Part shown: piece after piece, positions 49,737 through 58,598 of the stretch | Layout of the letters: each line of letters opens with the position of its first letter | Position numbering within the stretch: position 1 is the first letter of the stretch | NCBI GenBank assembly: GCA_009602735.1 | Contig: WELA01003775.1 | Location: forward strand, 517,345-581,344 | DNA length: 64,000 bases | Direction: 5' to 3' | DNA from: Mesotaenium endlicherianum | Taxonomy: Eukaryota; Streptophyta; Zygnematophyceae; Zygnematales; Mesotaeniaceae | Notes under the pieces: model-generated | The model's input: the letters and a program-made list of their open reading frames with translations, nothing else | What the model was told of the DNA's origin: nothing | The model's database searches: none | Translations under genes and position numbers: made by a program

Positions 49737-52700
49737 ATGGGTCCTGCTGAACTGGATTCACTATGCATGCCTGACAACCAGATAAAGGAGACCATCAGCA
49801 ATATAGACGTCCAGAGAGTGCACACTCTGGATGCTCTTGTTCCACCTGATGTCCAACATTTCTTTGCTACGTCAGGAGAACAATGCGAAAGTCAGGAAAA
49901 GACAGTCCCCCCTATCCTACTGCATTGCATGATTGCAGGTAGGAAGGTGAGGGCATTTGTTGACGGAGGGGCGTCACATACTTTTATCCACAAGGACTTA
50001 GTTAAGCGGCTAAGGCTGCCTACTGTCACCCAAGGGAATAGAAAAATATTCCTTGGAGATGCCTCAAGTATCCCGGGAGGAGTTATAACCAAGCCTATTG
50101 AGGTCCAGTTAGGTTCTGGCATTGCAGTTCTAACTGAAACGCTTACATTTGAGGTACTCAACACTGGCTTTTATGATCTCGTGCTAGGCAGGTCCTGGCT
50201 TAATAGACATCAAGCTGAAGTGTGTTGGAGCAGAGGTACAGTTAAAGTGAGAGGAGCCAGTGATGGGCAGACTGACTTGGCACCCACCAGTGCTCTTCCT
50301 CTTGTCCTGTGTGGATGGCAAATGAAGGAAAAGAAGAGGCTTCCAGAAGGATGCAAGTTGCTGAATGCAATGGAGTTCGTCAAAAGCTGGAACCAGAAGG
50401 AAGACAGAATGTTCTGTCTGCTGCTAAGAGAGGTACCTCCTCAACCTGAAGAAGTGGTTGAGAAAAAGGTACACCCTCCGGAACACCCTACTGCTGCAAA
50501 CATTGTTGCTCAGTACACGGATGTGTTTAATATGCCTCCAGGACTACCCCCTAAGCGGGAAGTAGATCATAGGATTGATTTATTACCTGGTAGCCAGCCA
50601 CCCTGGCAACGCACGTATGGCTTGTCTTATTTGGAGAGTGAGGAGTTGAAAACACAGATTGCAGAGCTGGAGGAAAATGGTTACATTTCTCCCAGTAAAT
50701 CACCGTACGGCGCACCTATCCTATTTGTTAAGAAAAAGGATGGCAGTATGCGGATGTGTGTGGATTACAGAGCCCTGAACAGAATTACAGTAAAGAACAA
50801 GTATGCTTTACCCAGAATCGAGGACTTGCTTGATACCCTGTCTGGCGCTAAGGTGTTCAGTAAGATAGATCTCAAGAGTGGTTATCATCAAATCAGAATT
50901 GCTGAGGGGGATGAACACAAGACTGCTTTCCGCACACGTTATGGACACTATGAGTTCAACGTGATGCCATTTGGACTGACTAATGCTCCTGCTACCTTTA
51001 TGGGTGCTATGAATGACATTTTCAGACCTTATTTGGATAAGTTTGTGCAAGTTTTCCTGGATGATATTTTAATTTTCTCTAAAGATGAAGCTCAGCACAC
51101 TGAACACTTAAAGAAAGTGCTGGACACTCTGCGGAAAAATCACTTGTATGCTAAAATGAGCAAGTGTGATTTCTTTAAGGAAAGTATTGAATTCTTAGGC
51201 CACGTTGTCAGTAAAGAGGGCATCAGTGTGGATCCTAAGAAAGTCCAGACCATAAGGGACTGGCCAGTACCACAGTCTGTCTCTGAAGTTAGATCCTTCC
51301 TCGGGTTGGCTAACTACTATAGGAGATTTATTGAGAATTATTCCACAAAGGCCAGTAAACTGACTGACCTTACTAAGAAAGACATCGGGTATGTGTGGGG
51401 GGAAGAGCAGCAGGCTGCCTTCCAGACCCTTAAAGATGCCCTTTGTTCTGCCCCAGTGCTAGCCGTGTATGACCCCAGCAAACCGGTGCAGGTGGTTACT
51501 GATGCCTCTGATTTTGCCATGGGTGCTATTTTGTTGCAGCCTGCTGACAAAACCACAAAGGATGGTAAGGTACGGCAGGAGTGGCATCCTGTGTTGTATG
51601 AGTCTATGAAATTTAATCCAGCGGAGATTAATTACTCAGTGCATGATAAAGAGCTGCTAGCTATCATTCATGTACTCAAACAGTGGAGAGCATACTTACA
51701 TGGTAAAGCTTTTAAGGTGATTACAGATCATCTAGCTCTGACCCACTTTCAGAAGAAGTCCAAGCTGTCGAGGAGGGAGAACCGCTGGAGCCAGATGCTG
51801 GAGCAGTTCCAAGTCCAGATCGACTACAAACCAGGGAAGTTGAATCCTGCTGATGCACTCTCTAGAAGACCTGACTTGCAAGAAAGGAACTTTAGTCAGC
51901 ATGCTGTAGATAAAGTCCTGTGTGCACTCACTTCACTAAAGGTGAAAAAGTCCTTCCTTGAACAACTTAGGAAAGCCTACCTTTCTGACCCAACATTTGA
52001 GCCCAGCCCCACTACTGGTATGTGTCGTGCTACCGCACTCGGGTATAAGCTCAAGGGAGGGGTCTGGGTGACTGAAACCACTTCAGGCAGGCTGAAGCTG
52101 GTCATTCCTAATAATTTGGAAATAAGGTCTCTCTTACTGAGTCAAGCTCATGACAGTCTCCTGGGTGGACATTTGGGGCAGGCCAAAACTGTTGGCAAAC
52201 TGGCAAAACATTATCATTGGGAGGGGTTACCCCGGGAGGTCTTGAAATATGTCAAGTCCTGTGACCAGTGTCAGAGAAATAAGTCTCGGCACACACCACC
52301 CGGAGGTCTCTTGCAACCGCTACCCATCCCAGCGGGACGCTGGGAAACTATATCCATGGACTGGGTGGTCTCACTACCAAGAACTGCCAACGGGCATGAT
52401 TCAATACTGGTAGTCGTGGATAAACTGACAAAAATGGTCATTTTTATCCCCACAACTGTCAAAGTGACTGCACTCGAAACAGCGAGACAGTTTTACAACC
52501 ATGTAGTATGCCAACATGGGCTCCCTTCTAATATCATCTCAGACAGAGACTCAAAATTCACCTCTAAGTTCTGGAGAGCTTTAATGGGGTTAATGGGAGT
52601 CAAACAGCTGCTCAGCACAGCAAACCACCCTCAGACTGATGGGCAGACTGAAAGAACTAACCGAGTTCTGCAGGAGGTGCTGAGAGCATATATTAACCAA

Positions 52701-53453
52701 AAACAAGATAATTGGGATGACCTGTTGCCTCAAATTCAGTTTGCGGTCAACAGTGCGGTGCACGCGTCAACGGGCAAAACTCCTTTTGAACTCAGCCTGG
52801 GTAGAGTCCCTAAGTCTCCTCTAGATGTGCTAGGGGAATCTTTAACTCACCCTGAAGGGATTGACAACCCGGTCTCCCTCCAGTTAACTCAGGAGTTTGC
52901 TGACACCCTGTCAGAAGTCCAACGAAACTTGCACACGGCCCAAGAAAACCAACAAAAATACGCTAATCAACACCGTCGGGAACTGACATTTTCCAAGGGG
53001 GATTTAGTCAAACTGCATTCTCAGCACCTGTACCTCCCTGGTGTGGTCAAGAAAAAGCTTGGCCCTGTCTGGGTCGGTCCATATTCGGTGGTCCGTCGTG
53101 TCGGTCAGAATGCTTACAAACTGAACATGTCAGCTGAATACAAGGGGCACCCGGTCTTTAATGTCTCCTTCCTGGAACCGTACATCAAAGGTGATACACT
53201 GTTCACAGGTCGGTTCCCTGTCCAACCGGGACCGGTCCCCGCTGTCCGGGACGGCGACCCTGAGGAATATGAGGTCGATGAGATTTTAGACGCTCGCTCG
53301 GTCCGTCGATCGTCTAAATATGTCATGAAATACCTCATTCGATGGAAGGGTTACGATGCCTCTGGGGACACTTGGGAGTTTAAGGACCACTTGACCAATG
53401 CCAAAGGGGCGTTGACACGGTTCCACCTTCGGGCCGCTGGAGTCCCTCCATAA
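49737..53453 (+). CDS. pol: B pol polyprotein (PR-RT-RNaseH-IN-chromodomain)
   Basis: Coordinates run from the first ATG of the frame; the true product starts at the frameshift near 49650, since the frame is open back through the gag end. The aspartic protease has VDGGASHTF (Asp76). The reverse transcriptase has [12 protein letters not shown] and [11 protein letters not shown] (Asp442, Asp443). RNase H has [11 protein letters not shown] (Asp589), then HDKELLAI and VITDHLAL. Integrase has an HHCC zinc finger from HDSLLGGH (about 804) to CDQCQRNK, then ISMDWVVSL (Asp874), SDRDSKF (about 937) and the GQTE glutamate (about 968). The C-terminal chromodomain (about 1177-1228) has [16 protein letters not shown] and TWEF, so its aromatic cage positions are kept. 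Such chromodomains steer integration to modified histone H3. No stop or lost catalytic residue is seen. Confidence 0.95.
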   Translation: MGPAELDSLCMPDNQIKETISNIDVQRVHTLDALVPPDVQHFFATSGEQCESQEKTVPPILLHCMIAGRKVRAFVDGGASHTFIHKDLVKRLRLPTVTQGNRKIFLGDASSIPGGVITKPIEVQLGSGIAVLTETLTFEVLNTGFYDLVLGRSWLNRHQAEVCWSRGTVKVRGASDGQTDLAPTSALPLVLCGWQMKEKKRLPEGCKLLNAMEFVKSWNQKEDRMFCLLLREVPPQPEEVVEKKVHPPEHPTAANIVAQYTDVFNMPPGLPPKREVDHRIDLLPGSQPPWQRTYGLSYLESEELKTQIAELEENGYISPSKSPYGAPILFVKKKDGSMRMCVDYRALNRITVKNKYALPRIEDLLDTLSGAKVFSKIDLKSGYHQIRIAEGDEHKTAFRTRYGHYEFNVMPFGLTNAPATFMGAMNDIFRPYLDKFVQVFLDDILIFSKDEAQHTEHLKKVLDTLRKNHLYAKMSKCDFFKESIEFLGHVVSKEGISVDPKKVQTIRDWPVPQSVSEVRSFLGLANYYRRFIENYSTKASKLTDLTKKDIGYVWGEEQQAAFQTLKDALCSAPVLAVYDPSKPVQVVTDASDFAMGAILLQPADKTTKDGKVRQEWHPVLYESMKFNPAEINYSVHDKELLAIIHVLKQWRAYLHGKAFKVITDHLALTHFQKKSKLSRRENRWSQMLEQFQVQIDYKPGKLNPADALSRRPDLQERNFSQHAVDKVLCALTSLKVKKSFLEQLRKAYLSDPTFEPSPTTGMCRATALGYKLKGGVWVTETTSGRLKLVIPNNLEIRSLLLSQAHDSLLGGHLGQAKTVGKLAKHYHWEGLPREVLKYVKSCDQCQRNKSRHTPPGGLLQPLPIPAGRWETISMDWVVSLPRTANGHDSILVVVDKLTKMVIFIPTTVKVTALETARQFYNHVVCQHGLPSNIISDRDSKFTSKFWRALMGLMGVKQLLSTANHPQTDGQTERTNRVLQEVLRAYINQKQDNWDDLLPQIQFAVNSAVHASTGKTPFELSLGRVPKSPLDVLGESLTHPEGIDNPVSLQLTQEFADTLSEVQRNLHTAQENQQKYANQHRRELTFSKGDLVKLHSQHLYLPGVVKKKLGPVWVGPYSVVRRVGQNAYKLNMSAEYKGHPVFNVSFLEPYIKGDTLFTGRFPVQPGPVPAVRDGDPEEYEVDEILDARSVRRSSKYVMKYLIRWKGYDASGDTWEFKDHLTNAKGALTRFHLRAAGVPP

Positions 53454-53475
53454 CTGTCATTTCAGTTGACACGGG

Positions 53476-53531
53476 AAGGTGACAGGCGGTCCTGTCTCCA
53501 TTTAAGTTGGAGGGGAAAATATATGACAGTT
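53476..53531 (+). other. Internal copy of the B 3' untranslated/polypurine sequence
   Basis: The string AAGGTGACAGGC (about 53476) followed by TTAAGTTGGAGGGG (about 53502-53516) recurs after ORF3 as AAGGTGACAGGC (about 55396) and TTAAGTTGGAGGGA just before the 3' LTR. The internal purine run GGAGGGGAAAA could serve as a central polypurine tract or be a relic of an older 3' end. Confidence 0.6.
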
Positions 53532-53696
53532 AGTGAGCGAGAGCGATAAAAACACACTCATACGTTTATGTGTAGCGCATCGCAACTACGTCAACTTTTA
53601 GCAATCATCCTGTAAGGTAAACAGCAGCGAAGCCACTATACTAAATACTAACATACTTCCTGCAATCCCTATGACAAAGGTCCATATCCTACTAAC

Positions 53697-55397
53697 TTGT
53701 GCCCTGGTTACATGTGCAGGATGGCGCCCACCACACAAAAGGAGGACAGAAAGCGCAAGGCAGAAGAAGCCAGGAGGACAATGGAGCAATACCAGAAGGA
53801 GCTGGCGGCGACGTCCCTCACCAGGAGAGAACAAGAAAGGGTCCGCAAACAACAAGAGGCGGCAGAAGAGGCACAGAGGAAGAAGGATCAGGAAGCGGAA
53901 AACCTCAGGAAGGCTGAGGAGGAGAGACAGAAGAAACAGCAAGAAGAAGCGGCAGCGGCAGAAGAGGAGAAAAGAAAAAAGATTGAAGCGGACAGACAGA
54001 AGAGCTTGGCCACTTACAGGTATACTGTGGTGGGTGGCCAAAACTTCGATAACCTGAAGGAAGCATTGCTGGCAGCCCAGGAGATCAACAGGCTGGAACA
54101 GACAACACTGCTACAGAAGGAAGGAGCTACAGCACTGGACAGGTACATCGAGACACACACCGGCGTGGTCCTTTACGAAGATTATGCTAAGATGGTGGGC
54201 TATACAGCAGAGCAGGCCCGGTATCTCGCAGATGATTCAGAGGACAAGCCGGTCCCCATACCGGGAATAGTGGGAGATCAGAGACTCATCCGGATGGTGA
54301 GCATGCGGCCCGATAGCTTTAAGGATACGGTATTCTACCTCACACTCCTGCCAGCTTACAATGAAGTTGAGAGAAGGAGCTGGGAGTACTTGGCCAGGGA
54401 AGCAGGACAGCAGATGTTCTCTCCCCACTGGTTCCCGTGTAAACTGAGGAAGGCTGAGCACGGACCCCAGTACTACCAGCAGCCAACAGACTGGAGGTGG
54501 ATGACCGTCACAAATAAGAAGCAGGAGTGTGACCGAGCCCAACCGGATGACTTCCACTATGGCCTAGACGGCTATCTCATCCTACCACCTCACATTGCCC
54601 CTTGGGACCCCAGGCTGAATGGATGCCTGAGCAATATGAATGCAGAGACCAAGGAACATAGGAGGAGGGGAAGAGACTACTTCTCTAAGGGAAAGCATGC
54701 CTTTGTCAAATGGGCAAAGAATGCAGGCCGGATAGATATCAGTAGGCTGAAGGCCAAGCAACCTCCAGCGCGCCCTAAGAAAGGGAGGTCGGTAGACTAC
54801 TCCATGTCTACTAGGGAGCAGGACGACTTAGTGGACGAGACCCCTACTCTCTCCGAGGAGGAGGATGAGGAGGATGAGGAAGAAGAACAAGGCAGAGGAG
54901 AAGCATCAGCAGCAGGTACTCAGGATACCCAGGGACAGGCAGTGGCACTTCCTAAAGAACCACGATCAGGTGTGTGGAATGTGATCCCCGTTATGGCGAC
55001 AACTGGACCCCGCGCTCGCTCCCCCAGCCCACCTGCCCAAGCAGGGGAAGAAGCTGATCTGACTGTACTGGGCAGCAGACACAGACAGAAATCCCCAGAG
55101 GACAGGGGTGCCAGAAGAGGGACACGCGGGTGGGCCAGAGGTATGCCAGCCTCCCCCTCCGCTCAGGGGCATGTACCTCTAGCCAATGTATTTCAGCATC
55201 CTACTGGAATGCCTGTCTATGTGGGAATCAACACCCAAATAGTTGAAGAGCAGGCCACCATCCTCCGTTCTCCTCGAGGGCCAACTTTAGAGCAAACAGG
55301 GTTCTTTAGAAGGCCAGCTGACAGACCTAGAGGGCTGTCCAGATCTAGGTCCAGATCTCCGTCCCCTGATCCTGAAGCCCCAGGAACCACCCCTTAA
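53697..55397 (+). CDS. B third ORF, accessory protein of unknown function (about 558-566 aa)
   Basis: A sense ORF between pol and the 3' LTR, where envelope or accessory ORFs sit in other elements. The frame is open from 53697; the better start is probably ATG at 53721 (MAPTTQKEDRK), preceded by a splice-acceptor-like TTACATGTGCAG. Residues about 15-110 are a charged Glu/Lys/Arg/Gln/Ala coiled coil. A globular-looking part (about 110-360) contains HTGVVLYEDYAKMVGYTAE, WFPCKLRKAEHGPQYY, DWRWMTV and YGLDGYLILPPHIAPWDP. Then come a basic patch, an acidic run (EEEDEEDEEEE, near 388-398) and a Pro/Ser/Arg tail ending in an RS-like SRSRSRSPSP. There is no signal peptide, membrane segment, zinc knuckle or glycosylation-rich ectodomain, so it is not envelope-like. 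I recognise no domain. Full-length openness suggests selection or a recent insertion. Confidence 0.8.
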   Translation: MCPGYMCRMAPTTQKEDRKRKAEEARRTMEQYQKELAATSLTRREQERVRKQQEAAEEAQRKKDQEAENLRKAEEERQKKQQEEAAAAEEEKRKKIEADRQKSLATYRYTVVGGQNFDNLKEALLAAQEINRLEQTTLLQKEGATALDRYIETHTGVVLYEDYAKMVGYTAEQARYLADDSEDKPVPIPGIVGDQRLIRMVSMRPDSFKDTVFYLTLLPAYNEVERRSWEYLAREAGQQMFSPHWFPCKLRKAEHGPQYYQQPTDWRWMTVTNKKQECDRAQPDDFHYGLDGYLILPPHIAPWDPRLNGCLSNMNAETKEHRRRGRDYFSKGKHAFVKWAKNAGRIDISRLKAKQPPARPKKGRSVDYSMSTREQDDLVDETPTLSEEEDEEDEEEEQGRGEASAAGTQDTQGQAVALPKEPRSGVWNVIPVMATTGPRARSPSPPAQAGEEADLTVLGSRHRQKSPEDRGARRGTRGWARGMPASPSAQGHVPLANVFQHPTGMPVYVGINTQIVEEQATILRSPRGPTLEQTGFFRRPADRPRGLSRSRSRSPSPDPEAPGTTP

Positions 55398-55500
55398 GGT
55401 GACAGGCTGAAAAGATAGTCAGTAAGGGAGGCTGGTCAAGGTCAGTTTCTTTATTTAAAGCTTTTGCAGTTTAATGTTGTCGAGGCGACAACAAGTTAAG

Positions 55501-55510
55501 TTGGAGGGAT
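55501..55510 (+). other. B polypurine tract
   Basis: TTGGAGGGAT abuts the TG of the 3' LTR. This is the expected plus-strand primer position. Confidence 0.8.
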
Positions 55511-56257
55511 TGTAATGAATCAGTATATTAGTAGATATAATATTCATTTAAAAATAATAGTTAATTTAGTTCAGCCGGCTGAACTTTAGTTAGTATTCAG
55601 TCTGCTGAACTTTAGTTAATAATCAGTCTGCTGGACTTTACATAATTATCAGTTTAATGACTCGGCCAAAAGCAGCAGGCTGAAGTCAACTTAAGTCAGC
55701 TTGCTGACACATTCTTTGACAGCCAGCTGACTTCCGTGCTCGGTAGCAGCGAACTGCCTTGATATGCATCTAAGTACCACCTGCTAGATGAATGGCCAGA
55801 TGACATCCCCATGATGGATGGCTATTCGGGATGATGGGAGATGGCGGTGGATTTGGTTAACCGAGGTCCTACCAACGTGGTTAACTCCCGGGTAGGCGGT
55901 GCCATCGCACTGACCGTTGAACAGTAAACTCATTCCATGTACATATGCTAGGCATTGCTCTCGAGTTCGGCATTCGGAAACGAGGCCAACTCTCTTGTAC
56001 AGCTTACTGAGAGAGATCTGAATCCAAGGCGAGAAGCCATTGATACGCACTGTCTTCTAACCTTGCTTATGTATGAGTTTACTGATTTGCATTATTGATG
56101 CTAGTTTACTCTCATTTGACTGACGAGTATTATTCACTGCTAGTGTGTTGTCCTTTGCCGTTAAACCAGTTAAACGGAAAATACCATAAAGATTACTTGC
56201 TGATATAAAGATCTTTATTAATTGTTAATCGCTTATTTGGTAAGTCGATTCATTTCA
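55511..56257 (+). repeat. B 3' LTR, 747 bp
   Basis: It begins TGTAATGAATCAG and ends GATTCATTTCA like its partner. It is 27 bases longer, mostly because of an extra CAGTCTGCTGAACTTTAG-type unit near 55600. Scattered substitutions show that the two LTRs have diverged since insertion. Confidence 0.93.
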
Positions 56258-56290
56258 GTGGGCGAAGGTGGATTAACACGGTACCGTGAA
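56258..56290. other. 33-bp host remnant between B and the solo LTR
   Basis: GTGGGCGAAGGTGGATTAAC and the following 13 bases are the only non-element sequence between the B 3' LTR and the solo LTR. It ends in the GTGAA that is duplicated at 63478-63482, so it continues directly into the host sequence right of the nest. Confidence 0.8.
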
Positions 56291-56777
56291 TGTAGTGAAA
56301 CAAATAGATAAAGTACTTAGTAAAATAGAATACTTTATCTATTCAAGACAAGAATTCTGAACACAAGTGGTAGCTTCTTAAAAGAGAGATGACTTCTTGA
56401 AAGTTAATATATTTCTGGAATTTGGCACGTACAAGAGTGATTCTGGAATGCCTTTCTATGTTCTCCCTCTTGTTTATTCACTTGCTACATAAGTAGTTTC
56501 TAGGAAGATGCATGTTGATGTGTTGGCACCCAACACATCCCAAAACTTGCCACCTCTTTCTAGAATAATGTACACATGTTGTTCTGATCTAAAAATGGCA
56601 CATTTGACTTTCGCCACATGGAGTTCTTCCAGGTCCTTCCTCTAACTTCAAAAATGCCTTAGAAGGTTCAAAGGACATGAACTAAGTCACTAGAGTATCT
56701 ATTCACACTTGAATCCACACAATACTACTCCAAATATATTTGATAACATTAAAATAATAGCAAGCTAATATATTATA

Positions 56778-57280
56778 TGTAGTGATTTGAGTTATTATAC
56801 ATTAGTTTGCATATATTTTAATGTTTTCAAATATATTTGAAGTAGTATGGTGTGGAGTCAAGTGTGAATAGGTACTCTAGTAACTTGGTTCATGTCCTTT
56901 GAACCTTCCAAGGCATTTTCGAAGTTAGAGGAAAGACCTAGAAGAACTCCATGTGGCAAAAGTCAAATGTGCCATTTTTAGGTCAAAAGGACATGTGTAC
57001 ATTATTCTAGAAAGAGGTGGCAAGTTTTGGGATGTGTTGGGTGCCAACACATCAACATACACCTTCCTAGAAATTACTTATGTAGCAAGTATATAAACAA
57101 GAGCTAGAACATAGAAAGACATTCCAGAATCACTCTTGTACTTGCCAAAATCCAGAAATATATTAACTTTCAAGAAGCCATCTCTCTTTCAAGAAGCTAC
57201 CACTTGTGTTCAAAGATCCTTGTCTTGAATAGATAAAGTATTCTGTTTTACTAAGTACTTTATCTATCTGTTTCACTACA
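56778..57280 (+). repeat. A2 5' LTR, 503 bp
   Basis: It runs TGTAGTGATTTGAG to TTTCACTACA. It includes the putative TATA box at 57090-57097. The TTGAAGTAGTATGG and GTCAAATGTG positions differ from the 3' LTR. Confidence 0.96.
57090..57097 (+). promoter_or_regulatory. Putative TATA box in the A2 LTR
   Basis: TATATAAA, about 190 bases before the LTR end, repeated at 63267-63274 in the 3' LTR and conserved in the LTR copies of the family. It probably directs the element transcript; the start site is not determined. Confidence 0.55.
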
Positions 57281-57281
57281 G

Positions 57282-57297
57282 TGGTATCGGAGCTAGG
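57282..57297 (+). other. A2 primer-binding site
   Basis: TGGTATCGGAGCTAGG begins one base after the 5' LTR and matches the primer-binding sites of A1 and B at its first 12 positions. Confidence 0.88.
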
Positions 57298-57317
57298 CAC
57301 TTTGGTAGCACAAGAAG

Positions 57318-58598
57318 ATGGCCGATCCTCAAGACCAACAGCAAGCTTTCGAAGGAAGCCCTTCCTCTCCAAGACACCCTCCTCCAGCGCCGATGGGAGA
57401 GCCCACTCAAGAAAATCTGCAACAACAAGAAGCACCACAAGGAGGAGCACACCCTCCTCCAGCGTCGATGGGAGAGCCTACTCAAGGAAATCTGCAACAA
57501 CAAGAAGCACCACAAGGAGGAGCACCGTCAAATCCCGTGGCAGCCGCTATAGCAAAGTTGACCCCACCACAAGGAGTTCCCGCAAATGAGTGGGCAGCCT
57601 TCCTAATGACCGTCCACAACCAAGTGGGCTTGGCCACCTATGAAGCAACCGTGCAAGCGTCAAGAGAAGCTATGGCTGCCATGGTTGCCCCTATTGCGAG
57701 CAATGCTCAAAATCCAGCCCCGGCTCAAGCGCCTCCACAAGAGCCAACGAGAGCAAGGAAACTCATCAAGCCCGGCAAACCCGACACTTTCAACCCCGGG
57801 AAAGGTGCCAACCTGAATTTATGGCTCTACCAAGTGGAGACGTACCTCGCGTTCCTTGAAGTACCCGAGGAGGACTACGTTCCCTTTGCCGTTACCTTAC
57901 TTAGAGGAGCAGCAACATCATGGTGGCGTAACTATCAAGCGGCTATATATCAAGCTATGGCGCACCCCATGCTCGGCCAAGAGCCCCCACCATCATATGC
58001 AAGATGGGCAGATTTTCGTGAGGCCCTCAAGAAGCAATTCATGCCCATCAATGCGGAGAAGATTGCCCGAGGAAAGCTCCACCATCTCAAGCAAACGACG
58101 TCCGTTCAAGAGTATACATCCAGATTTCACGCCCTCACTCTTGAGATCCCCAACATGTCTCTCGAGGAGAAGATTGACCGTTACATCTTTGGCCTCAAAC
58201 CCAAGGTGGCAAAGGAAGTGGAGTTACGCGACTTGACGGACTTCTCAAAGATCATTGAAGTGGCCCAAAAGGTGGATACCTTGGATTTCAAGCACTCCGT
58301 GCCTTCATCTTCACGGGTACCGACGACGCGGGTGTACGCAGCCCCTTCCACATCCGAATCTGGACCCACACCCATGGAAATCGGAGTTATTAAAAGGGAC
58401 CCCGCGGCTGCCCGGAAGAGTGGAAGACCCTCCAATGACACTTATGATGCAAGAAACCAGCAAGGAGTGAAAGCAAGACTCTCCCCGGCTGAAAAAGAAG
58501 CTCTCATGACGGCTGGACTATGCTTCTATTGCAAGGAAAAGGGCCATCGTGCACTTTCATGCCCCAAAAAGTTGTCAAAAAACGGACAGCGCCGGTAG
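57318..58598 (+). CDS. gag: A2 gag polyprotein (426 aa)
   Basis: The start ATG lies 37 bases after the LTR and gives [15 protein letters not shown]. The N-terminal Pro/Gln-rich part holds a tandem duplication ([19 protein letters not shown] then [19 protein letters not shown]) that A1 lacks. The capsid region includes [31 protein letters not shown] and [14 protein letters not shown]. One CCHC knuckle ([14 protein letters not shown], residues 402-415) follows. The stop TAG at 58596-58598 is inside the frameshift hairpin. Pol is in the -1 frame. No lesion is visible. Confidence 0.95.
   Translation: MADPQDQQQAFEGSPSSPRHPPPAPMGEPTQENLQQQEAPQGGAHPPPASMGEPTQGNLQQQEAPQGGAPSNPVAAAIAKLTPPQGVPANEWAAFLMTVHNQVGLATYEATVQASREAMAAMVAPIASNAQNPAPAQAPPQEPTRARKLIKPGKPDTFNPGKGANLNLWLYQVETYLAFLEVPEEDYVPFAVTLLRGAATSWWRNYQAAIYQAMAHPMLGQEPPPSYARWADFREALKKQFMPINAEKIARGKLHHLKQTTSVQEYTSRFHALTLEIPNMSLEEKIDRYIFGLKPKVAKEVELRDLTDFSKIIEVAQKVDTLDFKHSVPSSSRVPTTRVYAAPSTSESGPTPMEIGVIKRDPAAARKSGRPSNDTYDARNQQGVKARLSPAEKEALMTAGLCFYCKEKGHRALSCPKKLSKNGQRR

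Larger units (their letters stand above)
47436..56257 (+). mobile_element. B: apparently intact chromodomain Ty3/gypsy retrotransposon with a third ORF
   Basis: An 8.8-kb element with TG...CA LTRs (47436-48155 and 55511-56257), primer-binding site, gag (48190-49668), a -1 frameshift signal, pol (to 53453) in PR-RT-RNaseH-IN-chromodomain order, an extra sense ORF (to 55397) and a polypurine tract before the 3' LTR. All three ORFs are open for their full length. The integrase-last order and the chromodomain place it among chromoviruses. The flanking five bases differ (GGTAG on the left, GTGGG on the right), so no target duplication survives. Confidence 0.95.

Noticed and set aside
53697-55397. 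Envelope-like reading of the B third ORF
   Set aside because: No signal peptide, hydrophobic fusion-like segment or C-terminal anchor can be seen; the protein is charged throughout.
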